A DNA stretch of 64,000 nt from GSA-30 sp036384435 (GCF_036384435.1 NZ_DASVMI010000157.1:1-64000), one strand, 5' to 3'; counted from the stretch's first letter, positions 16,883-26,323 are shown. Numbers and translations are program-made. Notes: generated by a model from the letters alone, not told the origin.

Positions 16883-17205
16883 GGCTGTCCCTAGTTCTTC
16901 CCTGAAATCCCGCCGTTTCGCGTGATGTACCGAAGCGGTCAGGATGAGCCGCGAAGGCGCGGCCCAGGGCCGGAATTAAGGCGCCAGAGGCGTCTGGGAA
17001 TCTGTCGGTGGTTTCGGAGATGTTGTCAGGACAACGGCTTGCGGATTGAAGGCGCGTGATCGTGGAGGGGTGTGCAAGTTGACAGGAGGCCGGTAGCGAG
17101 GCGCGCCGGGGATCACGACGGCCACGTCACCTCCGCAGCCCGGCGGTCTTGTCGCCGGCCAAGGAGCTTGCGCCTGCACCTTCCATCCCTATAACCCGAA
17201 AACCA
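16883..17205. other. Intergenic region without a supported gene
   Basis: About 320 bases between the ilvA stop and the CsgG-like start. A 67-codon minus-strand frame (16976-17179) is proline-rich, low in complexity and has no ribosome site, so I do not call it. No T-run hairpin was found. The CsgG-like gene's promoter is probably here. Confidence 0.4.
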
Positions 17206-18774
17206 TCAATCCTCGCGCAACAGCAATCGGTACGCCGGGTTGTCGCTTTCGTCCTGATAGGGATAACCCAGGTTCGAAAGAAAATGCGTCAATGTGGCGC
17301 GTTCGGCTTGCGGCACCTGGATGCCAACCAGGATACGTCCGTAGTCGGCGCCGTGGTTGCGGTAATGGAACAGGCTGATGTTCCAGTCCGGGTGCATGTG
17401 GTCGAGGAAGCGCGTCAGTGCACCGGGGCGCTCGGGAAAATCGAAACGGTATAATTGTTCATCGCGCGCCTGGGCGGACCGGCCTCCGACCATGTGGCGC
17501 AAATGCAGTTTGGCCAGTTCGTCGTCGGTCAGATCCAGGGCGTTGAAGCCTTCCCGGCAAAAAGTTTCCAGCAACGTGGCGTTCTCACCACGATGGCGCG
17601 TCTGGATACCAACGAAGATATGTGCCTGTTCGGCATTGCCGATGCGATAATTGAACTCGGTGATGTTGCGTTCGCCCAGCGCGGCACAGAAGCGACGGAA
17701 GCTGCCGCGTTCTTCCGGGATGCTTACCGCGAAAATCGCCTCATGCCGCTCGCCTACCTCGGCGCGTTCGGCCACGAAGCGCAGGCGATCGAAATTGAGG
17801 TTGGCGCCGGAGACGATAGCAGCCAGCGTCTGTGCGCTGCCATGCGGGCGCGCGGCGTATTGCTTGAGCCCGGCCAGGGCCAAGGCACCGGAGGGCTCGG
17901 GCGCGACCCGGGTCTCCTGAAAGATGTCGCGAATGGCTGCGCAGATTGCATCGGTATCCACGCGCAGGATTTCATCGACGTATTGACGGCACAGCGCATA
18001 GGTCCATTCCCCGGGTTGCTTGACCGCCGTGCCGTCGGCGAACAAGCCGACGTCGCTCAATGTCACGCGGCGGCCGGCATCGATCGATCGCGCCATCGCG
18101 TCGGCATCGGAAGCCTGCACGCCGATGATGCGAATGTCCGGGCGCAGTGCCTTGATGTAGCCACCGATGCCGGCGATCAGTCCGCCGCCGCCGATCGGCA
18201 CAAAGATCGCATGCAATGGGTGTGCGTGCTGGCGCACGATCTCCATGCCGATCGTGCCTTGCCCGGCAATCACGTCCAGGTCGTCGAACGGATGCACCAG
18301 CGTCAGGCCCTGTTGCGCTTGCAGTCGCGCGGCGTGCGCCTGGGCGTCGCTGTAGGAATCGCCGATCAGCACGATCTCGACGTGGGCTCCTCCGAATCGA
18401 CGAACGGCATCCACCTTTACCTGCGGCGCGGTAATGGGCATGACGATCACCGCCCGAATACCCAGTCGTGCGGCCGCGAGTGCGACTCCCTGGGCATGGT
18501 TGCCGGCCGATGCAGCGATCACACCGCGCTCGCGCTCGGCGTGATCGAGCTGGGCCATCTTGTTGTAGGCACCGCGCAACTTGAACGAGAACACCGATTG
18601 CAGGTCTTCGCGCTTGAGCAATACACGATGGCCCAATCGAGCCGAAAGCAACGGCGCTTCATCGAGCGGCGTTTCGCGCGCTACCTCGTAGACCTGGGCA
18701 CGCAATACACGGCGTAGCAGGTCGTGCTCGTCCCCGGTCCGCATTGTCTTTTCGCTGGCAGCCGCGACACTCAT
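17206..18774 (-). CDS. ilvA: Threonine ammonia-lyase, biosynthetic
   Basis: 522 residues. The PLP lysine sits in SVFSFKLRGAYNKM (about residue 66). The PLP phosphate loop is PIGGGGLIAGIGGY. Two ACT-like regulatory domains occupy the C-terminal third (MVGGRSAQARDEQLYRFDFP and neighbours), giving the length of the E. coli isoleucine-inhibited enzyme. It converts threonine to 2-oxobutanoate, the first committed step of isoleucine synthesis. It overlaps the ilvM stop by 4 bases and is last in the ilvC-G-M-A group. Confidence 0.96.
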   Translation of the reverse strand: MSVAAASEKTMRTGDEHDLLRRVLRAQVYEVARETPLDEAPLLSARLGHRVLLKREDLQSVFSFKLRGAYNKMAQLDHAERERGVIAASAGNHAQGVALAAARLGIRAVIVMPITAPQVKVDAVRRFGGAHVEIVLIGDSYSDAQAHAARLQAQQGLTLVHPFDDLDVIAGQGTIGMEIVRQHAHPLHAIFVPIGGGGLIAGIGGYIKALRPDIRIIGVQASDADAMARSIDAGRRVTLSDVGLFADGTAVKQPGEWTYALCRQYVDEILRVDTDAICAAIRDIFQETRVAPEPSGALALAGLKQYAARPHGSAQTLAAIVSGANLNFDRLRFVAERAEVGERHEAIFAVSIPEERGSFRRFCAALGERNITEFNYRIGNAEQAHIFVGIQTRHRGENATLLETFCREGFNALDLTDDELAKLHLRHMVGGRSAQARDEQLYRFDFPERPGALTRFLDHMHPDWNISLFHYRNHGADYGRILVGIQVPQAERATLTHFLSNLGYPYQDESDNPAYRLLLRED

Positions 18775-19019
18775 GAATGGGCCAGGGCAACCGGGCGGCT
18801 GACCTCGATCACGTCCACCAGCTTGCGTGTCTGCTCGATGATCTGTTGCACGGTGCCTTCCGCACCCTGCATGACCAGGGTCAGTTGCGATACCTCCGGG
18901 TCCTGGGTGGGAGCGACATGCAACGAATCGATATTGCAGTTGCGCGCGGCAAACAGCCCGGCGACGCGAACCAGGGCACCGGCTTCGTTCTGAAGAAGAA
19001 TGGAAAGCGTATGTTTCAT
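18771..19019 (-). CDS. ilvM: Acetolactate synthase small (regulatory) subunit
   Basis: 82 residues forming a single ACT domain: HTLSILLQNEAGALVRVAGL, then RNCNIDSLHVAPT and the second strand LTLVMQG. This short form corresponds to IlvM/truncated IlvN rather than the long IlvH. It binds the large subunit and may confer feedback control. It sits 10 bp after ilvG and is coupled to ilvA by a 4-base overlap. Confidence 0.93.
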   Translation of the reverse strand: MKHTLSILLQNEAGALVRVAGLFAARNCNIDSLHVAPTQDPEVSQLTLVMQGAEGTVQQIIEQTRKLVDVIEVSRPVALAHS

Positions 19020-19029
19020 GATGGCCTCG

Positions 19030-20898
19030 TCAGAACATGTCCGTGGCCGGTTCGCGCGTATCGGCGATCGAACCGCGTGCGGCGATGTGGTCCCCGGTGA
19101 TCATTTGCGCGTAACTCGCGCCCGGGCCGACCATTGGATATACGCCAGCGTCCGGGTCGATCAGCACTTCCAGGAAGGCCGGGCCCGGAAAATCGAGGAA
19201 GTCGGCGATGGTTGCCTGCAAGTCGTGTGGATGTTCCAGCCGCCGGGCCCACTCGAAACCATCGGCTTGCGCGGCCTTGATGAAGTCCTTGCGATGCAAG
19301 CTCTTGTCCGACGACGCGAAACGCCCCTTGAAGAACAGCTTCTGCCATTGACGCACCATGCCATCGCCGATGTTGTTCAGCACGACCACTTTGACGGGCA
19401 GGCCGTAGGTGGTCACGGTCTCCAGCTCACCCAGGTTCATGCGGATGCTGGCATCGCCGTCGATGTCGATCACCACGCAATCGCGTCGGGCAAATTGCGC
19501 GCCGATCGCGGCGGGAAGACCAAAACCCATCGTGCCCATCGAGCCGGAGGTCAGCCAATGACGGGGCTCGCGAAAATGGAAATACTGCGCGGCCCACATC
19601 TGGTGCTGGCCCACGCCTGTGCTGATGATGGCGCGGCCCTGCGTGCGCCGGTTGATTTCCTCGATGACCGCGTAGGGCTGCACGAGCGCGCTGTCGCGGT
19701 CGAAATTCAGCGCGTGGTCGCGCTTGAGCGACGCCACGTGTGCGTGCCAAGGTGCATAGGTTTGCGCGCTGCTACGATCGAAACCATGCGCCTGACCGTA
19801 GTCGCACAGCCGGGTCAGTGTCCTGGTCAAGTCGCCGACATGGTGCCATTGCACCGCCTTGACCTTGCCGATTTCGGCCGGGTCGATATCGATCTGTGCC
19901 ACGGCGCGGGCGCCGGGGGCGAATTTCTCCGGCACACCGGCGACACGGTCGTCGAAGCGCGCGCCGAGCGTGAACAGGAAGTCGCAGTCTTCTACCGCAT
20001 AGTTGGCATAGGCCGTGCCGTGCATGCCCAGCATGTGCAAGGCCAGTGGCTGGGTGGTGTCATAGGCGCCCAAGGCCATCAGCGTGGTGGTAACAGGGAC
20101 GCCGAAGGTATCGACGAAACGACGCAGCGCATCTGCCGCGCCCGAGGCGATGACACCGCCGCCGGCGTAGATCAGCGGCCGTTGCGATTGCGCCATGGCT
20201 TGGAAAAATGCCGCACACTGCGCATCGTCCAGGTGGGCCTGCTCGATCGCACGCAGGCGCGCGCGATAACCGGGAATCGGCAAGTTGCCGCGACCGGCAA
20301 AGGTGAGCATCGCGTTCTGCACGTCTTTGGGGATATCGACCACCACCGGCCCGGGACGACCACTGCGGGCAATCTCGAACGCCGTGCGCAGGGTCACTTC
20401 CAGACGATCGGGATCGGTCAGCAGGAAGACATGCTTGGCGCAGGAACTCATGATGTTGCTGATCGGCGCCTCCTGGAAGGCGTCGCTGCCGATAGCCGTG
20501 GTCGACACTTGTCCGCAGATCACCACCATGGGCACCGAATCGGCCATCGAGTCGCGGACCGGTGTGACCATGTTGGTCGCGCCAGGGCCTGACGTGACGA
20601 TCGCCACGCCGACCTGGCCCGATGCGCGCGCGTAACCGGCCGCCATGAAGCCGGCCCCTTGTTCGTTGGCCGGCACGATCAAGGGCATCGGTTCGCCGCC
20701 ATCGGGGCCGATGTGCGTGGCGTTGTAACGGAACACGGCGTCGTAGACCGGCAGGATCGCCCCGCCGGAGTAGCCGAACAGAACCTTCGCACCCTCGTCG
20801 GCCAGTACCTGGACCACGACTTCAGCCCCGCTCATCATCTGTCCGGCCAGGGGATGCGTGTCATCGTGGATGGGGATCTGGTGCTGCGCAGATGTCAT
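19030..20898 (-). CDS. ilvG: Acetolactate synthase large subunit
   Basis: 622 residues, a thiamine-diphosphate enzyme. The catalytic Glu79 lies in ANEQGAGFMAAGYARA. SGPGATNMVTPV and the cofactor motif IDGDASIRMNLGELETV are typical of AHAS. It condenses two pyruvates, or pyruvate and 2-oxobutanoate, in valine/leucine and isoleucine synthesis. The catalytic core is intact. The symbol follows the ilvGMA gene order; ilvB would be equally acceptable. Confidence 0.95.
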   Translation of the reverse strand: MTSAQHQIPIHDDTHPLAGQMMSGAEVVVQVLADEGAKVLFGYSGGAILPVYDAVFRYNATHIGPDGGEPMPLIVPANEQGAGFMAAGYARASGQVGVAIVTSGPGATNMVTPVRDSMADSVPMVVICGQVSTTAIGSDAFQEAPISNIMSSCAKHVFLLTDPDRLEVTLRTAFEIARSGRPGPVVVDIPKDVQNAMLTFAGRGNLPIPGYRARLRAIEQAHLDDAQCAAFFQAMAQSQRPLIYAGGGVIASGAADALRRFVDTFGVPVTTTLMALGAYDTTQPLALHMLGMHGTAYANYAVEDCDFLFTLGARFDDRVAGVPEKFAPGARAVAQIDIDPAEIGKVKAVQWHHVGDLTRTLTRLCDYGQAHGFDRSSAQTYAPWHAHVASLKRDHALNFDRDSALVQPYAVIEEINRRTQGRAIISTGVGQHQMWAAQYFHFREPRHWLTSGSMGTMGFGLPAAIGAQFARRDCVVIDIDGDASIRMNLGELETVTTYGLPVKVVVLNNIGDGMVRQWQKLFFKGRFASSDKSLHRKDFIKAAQADGFEWARRLEHPHDLQATIADFLDFPGPAFLEVLIDPDAGVYPMVGPGASYAQMITGDHIAARGSIADTREPATDMF

Positions 20899-20941
20899 GT
20901 CGCTTGGTGTACCTGGTTGAGTTGGGTTGGAAGTGAGCGTT

Positions 20942-21082
20942 TGGGCCAGGAGTGAGTGAACAGGAGTGAGGAGTTGGAGAAGAGCGTGAGGACGTTGGGT
21001 GTTGAGAAAGCGCTTCGTACAGCAAGCTCTTACTCACTCCTCACTCCTCACTCCTCACTCCTGTTCACTCACTCCTGGCCCA
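20942..21082. repeat. 33-bp perfect inverted repeat in the ilvC-ilvG gap
   Basis: Bases 20942-20974 are the exact reverse complement of 21050-21082, separated by 75 bases. The arms are built from repeated GGAGTGA/TCACTCC words. In the ilvC-ilvG transcript this would form a very stable hairpin between the two coding regions. Possible roles are mRNA processing or stability, or partial termination. There is no T run. Confidence 0.8.
21032..21062. repeat. 7-bp tandem repeat (TCACTCC)4
   Basis: Four adjacent TCACTCC units, part of the right arm of the large inverted repeat. Simple repeats of this kind are prone to copy-number change. Confidence 0.7.
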
Positions 21083-21103
21083 GCCCCTGACTCCTCGCTC
21101 GAA

Positions 21104-22126
21104 TCAGCTTGCCTTCTTCAGTGGCTCGCCAGCAGGTTGCGCCGCACCGGCATTCAGCCACGGCATGCGTGCACGCAACTGGGCGCCGACCTGCTCGATG
21201 GGATGATCCAGGTCGGCCTGCTTGAGCTTCTTGTAGTTGGGCAGGCCGGCGTTGTATTCGGCGATCCAGTTGCGCGCAAACGTGCCATCCTGGATGTCGG
21301 TGAGCACGGCCTTCATGCGTTGCTTGGTGTCCTGGTCGACCACGCGCGGGCCGCTGACGTAATCGCCGTACTGCGCCGTCTCGGAGATGAATTCGAGCAT
21401 ACGCTTGAGGCCGCCCTCATAGAACAAGTCGACGATCAGCTTCAGTTCGTGCATCACCTCGTAGTAAGCGATCTCCGGCTTGTAGCCGGCTTCGACCAGG
21501 GTCTCGAAGCCCTTGATCACCAGCTCGCTGGCGCCGCCGCACAGCACCGCCTGTTCGCCAAACAGATCGGTCTCGGTTTCTTCCTTGAAGTCGGTTTCGA
21601 TCAGCAAGGCACGGCCACCACCGATGCCAGCCGCATAGGCCTTGGCGTTGGCTTCGGCGTTGCCGGTGGCATCCTGGTGCACGGCATACAGGCAGGGCAC
21701 GCCGCGACCGATCTCATATTCGCGACGCACCAGGGCACCCGGCCCCTTCGGCGCGACGAGTACGACGTCGATGTCCTTGCGTGCCTCGATCTGCTTGAAA
21801 TGCACGTTGAAGCCATGGGCGAACAGCAGCGTCGCGCCGGCCTTGATGTTTGGTGCAATGGCATCGCGATAGATGCCCGGCTGGGTCATGTCCGGCGTCA
21901 GCACGGCAACCAGGTCAGCGTCACGTACTGCGTCGGCCGGTTCGGCCACCTTGAAGCCCTCGGCGCGGGCGCGTTCCCATGACGGGCCGCCCTGGCGCAG
22001 GCCTACGACCACATCGAGGCCGGAGTCGCGCAGGTTCAGCGCGTGCGCGCGGCCCTGGCTGCCGTAACCGAGAACGGCGATGCGGGCGTGGCTGAGTTTG
22101 TCGGTCGTTGCGGCGGGTTGGCTCAT
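21104..22126 (-). CDS. ilvC: Ketol-acid reductoisomerase
   Basis: 340 residues from the ATG at 22126 (MSQPAATTDK), with AGGAG 8 bases upstream; the frame is open to 22228 but that part overlaps the terminator-like element. The NADPH-binding motif is LGYGSQGRAHALNL (about 19-32). The C-terminal knotted domain contains VDLFYEGGL and EYGDYVSG-type metal ligands. This is the short class I enzyme. It converts acetolactate or acetohydroxybutyrate to the dihydroxy acids. The next enzyme, ilvD, is not in the window. Confidence 0.95.
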   Translation of the reverse strand: MSQPAATTDKLSHARIAVLGYGSQGRAHALNLRDSGLDVVVGLRQGGPSWERARAEGFKVAEPADAVRDADLVAVLTPDMTQPGIYRDAIAPNIKAGATLLFAHGFNVHFKQIEARKDIDVVLVAPKGPGALVRREYEIGRGVPCLYAVHQDATGNAEANAKAYAAGIGGGRALLIETDFKEETETDLFGEQAVLCGGASELVIKGFETLVEAGYKPEIAYYEVMHELKLIVDLFYEGGLKRMLEFISETAQYGDYVSGPRVVDQDTKQRMKAVLTDIQDGTFARNWIAEYNAGLPNYKKLKQADLDHPIEQVGAQLRARMPWLNAGAAQPAGEPLKKAS

Positions 22127-22171
22127 GCAAAGGCTCCTGTAAGGGCGCAGTGGGAAAGGGAATGCGTTATC

Positions 22172-22280
22172 AAAAAAAATTGCCGCCTCCGCGCCTGCTC
22201 GAGCAGGAGGGGTGAGGTGCATCGGCATCGCGCGGGGCGATCGGGCGACGCCGTTTCCTTCACAGGCGCGGAGGCAGCAA
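22172..22280 (-). terminator. Terminator-like element between leuB and ilvC (18-bp stem plus U8)
   Basis: Read on the minus strand, the arm from 22280 to 22263 pairs with the arm from 22197 to 22180 over 18 positions with one G-U pair, and is followed directly by eight Ts (22179-22172). The 65-base loop is unusually long. A competing short hairpin, CCTGCTCGAGCAGG at 22194-22207, shares bases with the distal arm. This looks like an intercistronic terminator or attenuator limiting read-through from the leu genes into ilvC. Confidence 0.65.
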
Positions 22281-22291
22281 GGAGAGAACCA

Positions 22292-23389
22292 TCAGCCACA
22301 GGCGCGAGCGCCCGCGAAGAAGGCGCCGCTGGTCGCGGCGTGCTCCTCGAATGCCTTCAGCACGGCCACCTGGACCTGCGTGGTACTGGCCTGGCCACCG
22401 ATGTCGCGGGTATGCGGGCCATCACGCAATACGTCTTCGACCGCAGCCTCCACGGCATTGGCTTCGTCTTCCAGTTGCAGCGAGTGGCGCAGCAACATGG
22501 CCGTCGAGAGAATGGCGCCGGTGGGATTGGCCACACCCTGGCCGGCGATGTCCGGGGCCGATCCGTGGATGGGTTCGTACAAGCCGTTGCTGCCTTCGCC
22601 CAGCGAGGCCGAGGGCAGCAGGCCCAGCGAACCGGCCAGCGCGGCGGCTTCGTCGGTGAGAATGTCGCCGAACAGGTTTTCGGTGACTACCACGTCATAA
22701 CGACCGGGTTGTGTCAGCAGCAGCATGGCCATCGAATCGACCAGCTGGTGTTCGAGCTTGACGTCCGGGTAGTCGGCCGCGATGCGTTGCACGGTGGTGC
22801 GCCACAGGCGCGAGGTCTCCAGCACATTGGCCTTGTCCACCGAAGTGACATGACGACGGCGCTGGCGCGCCAGGTCGAAGGCGCGACGGGTGACGCGCTC
22901 GATTTCCGCGACGGTGTACTTGCACTCGTCCGTGGCGGCGTCGCTCGTGCGGGTCTTGGCACCGAAATAGGCGCCGCCCGTGAGTTCGCGCACGAACAGT
23001 ACATCCACGTGGCGCAGCTTTTCTTCCTTGAGCGGTGACAGCCTGGCCAGCGCCGGATGCACCTGGAGGGGCCGCAGGTTGGCATAGACACCCAGGGCTG
23101 CGCGCAGGGCGAGCAGGCCTTGTTCGGGCCTTACGCGAGCATTCGGATCAGACCACTTGGGGCCGCCGACGGCGCCCAGCAGCACGGCATCGGCTTGCTT
23201 GCACGCTTCCAGCGAGGCTTTGGGCAGTGGCTCGCCATGGGCGTCGATGGCGCAGCCGCCGATGGCATGTTCCTCGAAGCTGAATTCGTGGCCATAGTGC
23301 TCGGCCACCGCGCGCAGCACCGCAACGGCGGCAGCGGTCACTTCGGGGCCGACGCCATCGCCAGGCAGGGTAACGATGTGGGCTTTCAT
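22292..23389 (-). CDS. leuB: 3-Isopropylmalate dehydrogenase
   Basis: 365 residues. It starts HIVTLPGDGVGPEVTAAAV (nucleotide-binding start) and contains the substrate arginine segment and the family signature NLFGDILTDEAAALAGSLG, then EPIHGSAPDIAGQG. It oxidises and decarboxylates 3-isopropylmalate with NAD+. It overlaps leuD by 4 bases. Confidence 0.96.
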   Translation of the reverse strand: MKAHIVTLPGDGVGPEVTAAAVAVLRAVAEHYGHEFSFEEHAIGGCAIDAHGEPLPKASLEACKQADAVLLGAVGGPKWSDPNARVRPEQGLLALRAALGVYANLRPLQVHPALARLSPLKEEKLRHVDVLFVRELTGGAYFGAKTRTSDAATDECKYTVAEIERVTRRAFDLARQRRRHVTSVDKANVLETSRLWRTTVQRIAADYPDVKLEHQLVDSMAMLLLTQPGRYDVVVTENLFGDILTDEAAALAGSLGLLPSASLGEGSNGLYEPIHGSAPDIAGQGVANPTGAILSTAMLLRHSLQLEDEANAVEAAVEDVLRDGPHTRDIGGQASTTQVQVAVLKAFEEHAATSGAFFAGARACG

Positions 23390-23979
23390 GCGGCCTCCTT
23401 GCGGGCTTGCGTGAGTTGTTCGTAGTGGGAGATGGCGTCGTTGTGCTGCAAGAGATAGCCGAGCTGGTCCACGCCATTGAGCAGGCAGTGGCGTGCGAAG
23501 GGCTCCAACTGGAAGCCGATGCGGCCACCGTCGGGCAGCGTGATGTGCTGCTCGCGCACGTCGACGATCAGTTCAACGCCCGGGTGTTGAAGCAGCCAGC
23601 GATGCTCGGCTTCGTCGATCACGATCGCCAGCAAGCCATTCTTCAACGAGTTGTTGCGAAAGATGTCGGCGATTTCGCTACAGATCACCGCGCGGATGCC
23701 GTAGTCGAGCAGGGCCCAGGGGGCGTGTTCGCGCGAGGAGCCGCAGCCGAAGTTGCGGCCGGCCACGATGATTGAACAACCGCGCGCTTCGGGCTTGTTG
23801 AGCGGGAAGGCCGGGTTATCGCTGCCGTCGGCCTGGTAGCGCCAGTCGTTGAAGCACAGCTTGCCTAATCCGGCGCGTTCGGTGGTGGTGAGAAAGCGCG
23901 CCGGAATGATGCGATCGGTGTCGATGTTTTCATCTGGCAACACGGCGCTGCGGGACTGGATACGGGTAACGGGTTTCAT
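23386..23979 (-). CDS. leuD: 3-Isopropylmalate dehydratase small subunit
   Basis: 197 residues from the ATG at 23979, which overlaps the leuC stop by 4 bases (ATGA). The longer frame upstream overlaps leuC and is not used. Signature motifs are DENIDTDRIIPARFL and GRNFGCGSSREHAPWAL. With LeuC it isomerises 2- to 3-isopropylmalate. Confidence 0.95.
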   Translation of the reverse strand: MKPVTRIQSRSAVLPDENIDTDRIIPARFLTTTERAGLGKLCFNDWRYQADGSDNPAFPLNKPEARGCSIIVAGRNFGCGSSREHAPWALLDYGIRAVICSEIADIFRNNSLKNGLLAIVIDEAEHRWLLQHPGVELIVDVREQHITLPDGGRIGFQLEPFARHCLLNGVDQLGYLLQHNDAISHYEQLTQARKEAA

Positions 23980-25388
23980 GCGGCAGCCTCGGTCAGGAAT
24001 TCGCGCGGGTCGGTGATCACGCCGGTCAGCGCGGACGCGGCGGCGGTCGCGGGGCTGGCCAGCACGGTACGCGCGCCTTTGCCCTGGCGGCCCTCGAAGT
24101 TGCGATTGGACGTACTGACCACCAATTGGCCTGGCTGGGCCATGTCGCCATTCATGGCGATGCACATCGAGCAGCCCGGAATGCGCCATTCGGCGCCGGC
24201 TTCGGTAAACACCTGATGCAGGCCTTCGCGTTCGGCGTCGCGGCGCACCGCTTCGGAACCGGGTACCACCAGCATGCGCACACCCTGGGCCACGCGTCGG
24301 CCTCGCATCACGTTGGCGGCCTCGCGCAGGTCGGACAGGCGCGAATTGGTGCAGCTACCGATGAACACCACGTCTACCGGCGTGCCGCGCATCGGCTGGC
24401 CAGGCTTGCTCCGCATGTAGTCGAGCGCACGCTTTTCCTGCGCGTTGCGTGCGGCCGGCACCGGCGTATCCATGGCGATCGCCATGCCCGGGTGGGTGCC
24501 GAAAGTGACCGTCGGCCGCACTTTGCTGGCGTCGATATGCACTTGCCGGTCGTAGCTGGCGCCTGGATCGCTACGTAATGCACGCCAGCGCGTGATCGCC
24601 TCGTCCCATGCTGCGCCCTGCGGTGCGTGCGGGCGCCCCTTGAGCCATGCGAACGTGGTTTCGTCCGGGGCGATCAGGCCGGCGCGCGCACCTGCTTCGA
24701 TCGACATGTTGCACACGGTCATGCGCTCATCCATGGATAGTGCCTCGATCGCACTACCGCGATATTCGATGACGTGGCCGGTACCGCCATCGACGCCGAT
24801 TTCGCCGATGATGTGCAGGATCAGGTCCTTGGCACCCACGCCTTGCGGCAACTCTCCATCGACGTGGATCGCCAGGGTCTTGGGCTTGCGTTGCAGCAGG
24901 CACTGCGTGGCCATGACATGGCCGACTTCGGTGGTGCCGATGCCAAAGGCCAGTGCCCCGAAGGCACCATGGGTGGAGGTGTGGCTGTCGCCACATACGA
25001 TGGTCATGCCCGGTTGCGTAGCGCCCAGTTCGGGGCCGATCACATGCACGATGCCGCGATCGCTGCTGTCCCAGCCATGCAGCGCGACACCAAATTCACG
25101 GCAGTTGGCTTCCAACTGCGCGACCTGTGCCTTGGCTTCGGCATTGGCGTAGGGGCGTTCGCCGTCGGCGCCAGCGGCGAGCGTCGGCGTGGAGTGATCG
25201 AGCGTGGCCAGCATGCGGTCCGGGCGGCGCACCGCGAGGCCACGTTCGCGCAATTCGCTGAATGCCTGCGGCGAAGTCACCTCATGCACCAGGTGCAGGT
25301 CGATGTAGAGGATGGCGGGCGTATCGGTGGTTTCGGGAGCAACGACGTGTGCGTCCCACAGTTTCTGAAAAAGATTGCGCGGGTTCAT
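23976..25388 (-). CDS. leuC: 3-Isopropylmalate dehydratase large subunit
   Basis: 470 residues of the aconitase family. The [4Fe-4S] cysteines lie in FIGSCTNSRLSDL (about residue 344) and PGCSMCIAMNGD (about 403-406). CGDSHTSTHGAFG and the tail RNFEGRQGKGARTVLASP are also conserved. It overlaps both neighbours by 4 bases. Confidence 0.96.
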   Translation of the reverse strand: MNPRNLFQKLWDAHVVAPETTDTPAILYIDLHLVHEVTSPQAFSELRERGLAVRRPDRMLATLDHSTPTLAAGADGERPYANAEAKAQVAQLEANCREFGVALHGWDSSDRGIVHVIGPELGATQPGMTIVCGDSHTSTHGAFGALAFGIGTTEVGHVMATQCLLQRKPKTLAIHVDGELPQGVGAKDLILHIIGEIGVDGGTGHVIEYRGSAIEALSMDERMTVCNMSIEAGARAGLIAPDETTFAWLKGRPHAPQGAAWDEAITRWRALRSDPGASYDRQVHIDASKVRPTVTFGTHPGMAIAMDTPVPAARNAQEKRALDYMRSKPGQPMRGTPVDVVFIGSCTNSRLSDLREAANVMRGRRVAQGVRMLVVPGSEAVRRDAEREGLHQVFTEAGAEWRIPGCSMCIAMNGDMAQPGQLVVSTSNRNFEGRQGKGARTVLASPATAAASALTGVITDPREFLTEAAA

Positions 25389-26323
25389 GCAGCTTCTCGG
25401 GTGGCTTGGGTATGGACAGGCGTGAGCCAGCCACGGGTATCAGGAGTGCGACCTTCAAACAGGCCGAAGAAGCGGTCGCGCAAGTTCAGCGTGATCGGGC
25501 CTGGCTTGCCGTCGCCAACCGCCTTGCGATCAACCGAGCGCACCGGGGTGATTTCGGCGGCTGTGCCGGTGAGAAAGATTTCGTCGGCGCTGTACAGAGC
25601 CTCGCGTGGCATTTCGCGTTCCTCGACGCTATAGCCCAGGTCGGCAGCCAGCTCGATCACCGATTCGCGCGTGATGCCGGCGAGGATGCCGGCGCTGGCC
25701 GGCGGTGTGTAGATGCGTCCGCGCCTGACGACGAACACGTTCTCGCCAGCGCCTTCGCTCAGCAAGCCGTTGGCACCCAGTGCAATACCCTCGTCATAGC
25801 CGCCGCGGCGTGCTTCCAGGCAGATCAGCTGACTGTTGAGGTAGTTGCCGCCGGCCTTTGCCCAGCTCGGTACGGTGTTGGGGGAGGGGCGGTGCCAGGA
25901 CGACACGCATACGTCGGCCCCGCGCTCGGCGGCCTCGCCCAGGTAAGCGCCCCAATCCAGCGCCATGATCGCCACGTCCACCGGCGCGCCCGCCTTGGGT
26001 AACACGCCCAGGCCGCCAGCGCCGCGGAAAACGATCGGACGCACGTAGGCGGACTTCATGCGATTGGCACGAATCAGCTCAAGGCAGGCTTCGTTGATCT
26101 CGTCCTCGCTGTAGCCGATCTCGATTTCATAAACCTTCGCCGACTCGAACAGGCGGCGGGTGTGGTCTTGCAAGCGGAAATAGGCAGGACCGTCCGGAGT
26201 GGCATAGACGCGTTCGCCTTCGAACACCGAAGAGCCGTAATGCAGCGCGTGGGTGCTTACGTGCACGGTGGCTTCCGTCCAGGGGCGGATCTGACCGTTG
26301 TGCCACAGAAAGGGGGTACTCAT
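25385..26323 (-). CDS. ilvE: Branched-chain amino acid aminotransferase
   Basis: 312 residues, fold-type IV PLP enzyme. The Schiff-base lysine is Lys156 in SWAKAGGNYLNSQL, and the motif LSEGAGENVFVV follows. It performs the final transamination to Leu, Ile and Val. It sits between leuA and leuC with 4-base overlaps on both sides, so all branches share one transcript. Confidence 0.95.
   Translation of the reverse strand: MSTPFLWHNGQIRPWTEATVHVSTHALHYGSSVFEGERVYATPDGPAYFRLQDHTRRLFESAKVYEIEIGYSEDEINEACLELIRANRMKSAYVRPIVFRGAGGLGVLPKAGAPVDVAIMALDWGAYLGEAAERGADVCVSSWHRPSPNTVPSWAKAGGNYLNSQLICLEARRGGYDEGIALGANGLLSEGAGENVFVVRRGRIYTPPASAGILAGITRESVIELAADLGYSVEEREMPREALYSADEIFLTGTAAEITPVRSVDRKAVGDGKPGPITLNLRDRFFGLFEGRTPDTRGWLTPVHTQATREAA

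Noticed and set aside
16976..17179. 67-codon proline-rich minus-strand frame before the CsgG-like gene's neighbour
   Set aside because: Low-complexity translation, no ribosome site and no homology signal that I recognise.
17455..18717. 420-codon plus-strand frame opposite ilvA
   Set aside because: Antisense shadow of a certain threonine ammonia-lyase gene; no motifs.
19000..20592. 530-codon plus-strand frame opposite ilvG
   Set aside because: It mirrors a certain acetolactate synthase gene; the His/Arg/Asp-rich translation is typical of antisense frames in GC-rich DNA.
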